Part shown: piece by piece, positions 63,353-64,000 of the stretch
Numbering within the stretch: position 1 is the first letter of the stretch
Layout: every line of letters begins with the position of its first letter
NCBI GenBank assembly: GCA_963830385.1
Contig: CAWHMD010000007.1
Location: forward strand, 71,270 to 135,269
Reading direction: 5' to 3'
Origin: Bog-532 sp963830385
GTDB lineage: Bacteria; Actinomycetota; Actinomycetes; Streptosporangiales; Streptosporangiaceae
Length of the DNA stretch: 64,000 nt
Program-made: the position numbers and the translations under genes
The notes under the pieces: model-generated
Database searches by the model: none
The model's input: only the letters and a program-made list of their open reading frames with translations
What the model was told of the DNA's origin: nothing

Positions 63353-64000
63353 CTAGAATTGTTGTTCCTCGCGCCCCCGCACGATTTGCGACAGGGTGAC
63401 CGCGAGCACGAGCGCGCCGCCATAGAACATGTCCTGCACGAACGAGCTTACCCCCAGGAACACCAACCCGGTGATGCCCGTCACCAGGAAATACACGGCG
63501 ACCAGCGATCCGAACGGATTGAACCGGCCAGGCACCACGCTGGTCGAGCCCAGGAACGCCGCCGCGAATGCAGGCAGCAGGAGCGACGCGCCAGATGAGG
63601 GATCGCCGCGCCCTGCGTTCCCGCGTAAAGCACGCCGCCGATCGCGCCCATCAGGCTGGAGGCGACGAGGCAGCCCAGACGCACCCGATCCGTGTTGATG
63701 CCCGACAGCCGCGCCACCTCCCGCCCCCGCCCCACGAACAACAGCCGCCGTCCCATCGCCGTATGTTCCTGCACATACCAAAGCGCGACGCAGAGCAGCA
63801 GCGCGTAATAGAACTCAAGCGGAATGCCCAGCAGGCGGTCAACAATAACGTACTGGATCAGCGCCGGATCCAAGCCGCTGATGGTCATCGACCCGCTGAT
63901 CCAAACCGCGACCCCGTGCGGGACGTGCCCGTCCCAAGCGTCACGATGAATGGATGCGGAACACAGTGATCAGCAGGCCGTTGATAGCACCCACGACCAC
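63353..64000 (-). pseudogene. RbsC-type ABC transporter permease, broken and cut by the window end
   Basis: The minus strand carries VVVGAINGLLITVFRI at the window edge, then after shifts TISGLDPALIQYVIVDRLLGIPLEFYYALLLCVALWYVQEHTAMGRRLLFVGRGREVARLSGI (by ends), GAIGGVLYAGTQGAAIP and finally LLLPAFAAAFLGSTSVVPGRFNPFGSLVAVYFLVTGITGL ending REEQQF at 63353. These are the permease signatures of ribose/branched-chain-type BPD_transp_2 proteins. At least two frameshifts. With puuE and allA behind it, it may have moved a purine or allantoin-type compound, but that is from context. Confidence 0.82.

Overview
The first ~55.8 kb reads as the chromosome of a high-GC actinobacterium (a filamentous, Streptosporangiales- or Streptomycetales-like lineage is an inference). 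It has very high GC, tight stop/start overlaps (ATGA, GTGA, TTGA), an actinobacterial-style cobalamin operon, large MalT/LAL-type LuxR regulators, YfjP-like GTPases and several actinobacterial stress families (DUF6325, DUF7144, DUF1269, DUF2252, GAP). The last ~8 kb is visibly less GC-rich, is dominated by IS and recombinase fragments, and carries broken genes that look proteobacterial (biotin ligase, FAD monooxygenase, puuE/allA purine catabolism, ABC permease). The switch is abrupt, at the first codons of cydD (about 55,800-55,810). It is either a real transfer/rearrangement boundary or a chimeric contig join.

Layout. 1-14.1 kb: one near-continuous plus-strand cobalamin operon: a cobaltochelatase AAA/VWA subunit (5' cut by the window), cobO, cobB, cobI, cobM, cobL, a cbiG-cobJ fusion, cobH, cbiX, cobC, a bluB-cobT fusion and cobA/cysG. 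It makes corrin from uroporphyrinogen III, adenosylates it and activates dimethylbenzimidazole. No cobK, cobQ, cobD, cobP or cobS is visible. 14.1-18.1 kb: two GTPases, coupled to each other and to cobA.

18.1-32.3 kb and 38.6-52.3 kb: a stress-type accessory island. It holds small membrane or unknown-function proteins, an amphi-Trp protein, a Na+/H+ antiporter, three LAL-type LuxR regulators (two needing a frameshift to reach their DNA-binding domain), a CMD-family protein, an HtrA-like protease, MscS and K+ channels, DUF1269, GAP and DUF2252 proteins, an intact arylsulfatase and a decayed sulfatase paralogue, a type II NADH dehydrogenase and an odd glucose-6-phosphate-dehydrogenase-like protein. 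Many of its promoters carry one 17-bp dyad, TCACCC-N5-GGGTGA, about 45-110 bp before the start codon. I read this as the operator of an undescribed shared regulon.

32.3-38.6 kb is more housekeeping-like: P-loop kinase, aldo/keto reductase, an SSB gene preceded by a perfect inverted pair of DnaA-box-like sequences, a diguanylate cyclase, EttA and a truncated hemoglobin. 52.3-55.8 kb: cydC and a cydD that loses its start at the junction. 55.8-59.8 kb: IS110 and IS3 remnants and a large serine recombinase cassette. 59.8-64 kb: an FAD monooxygenase, birA (split by a 177-bp insertion with an 11-bp target duplication), and a permease-puuE-allA operon, all with frameshifts.
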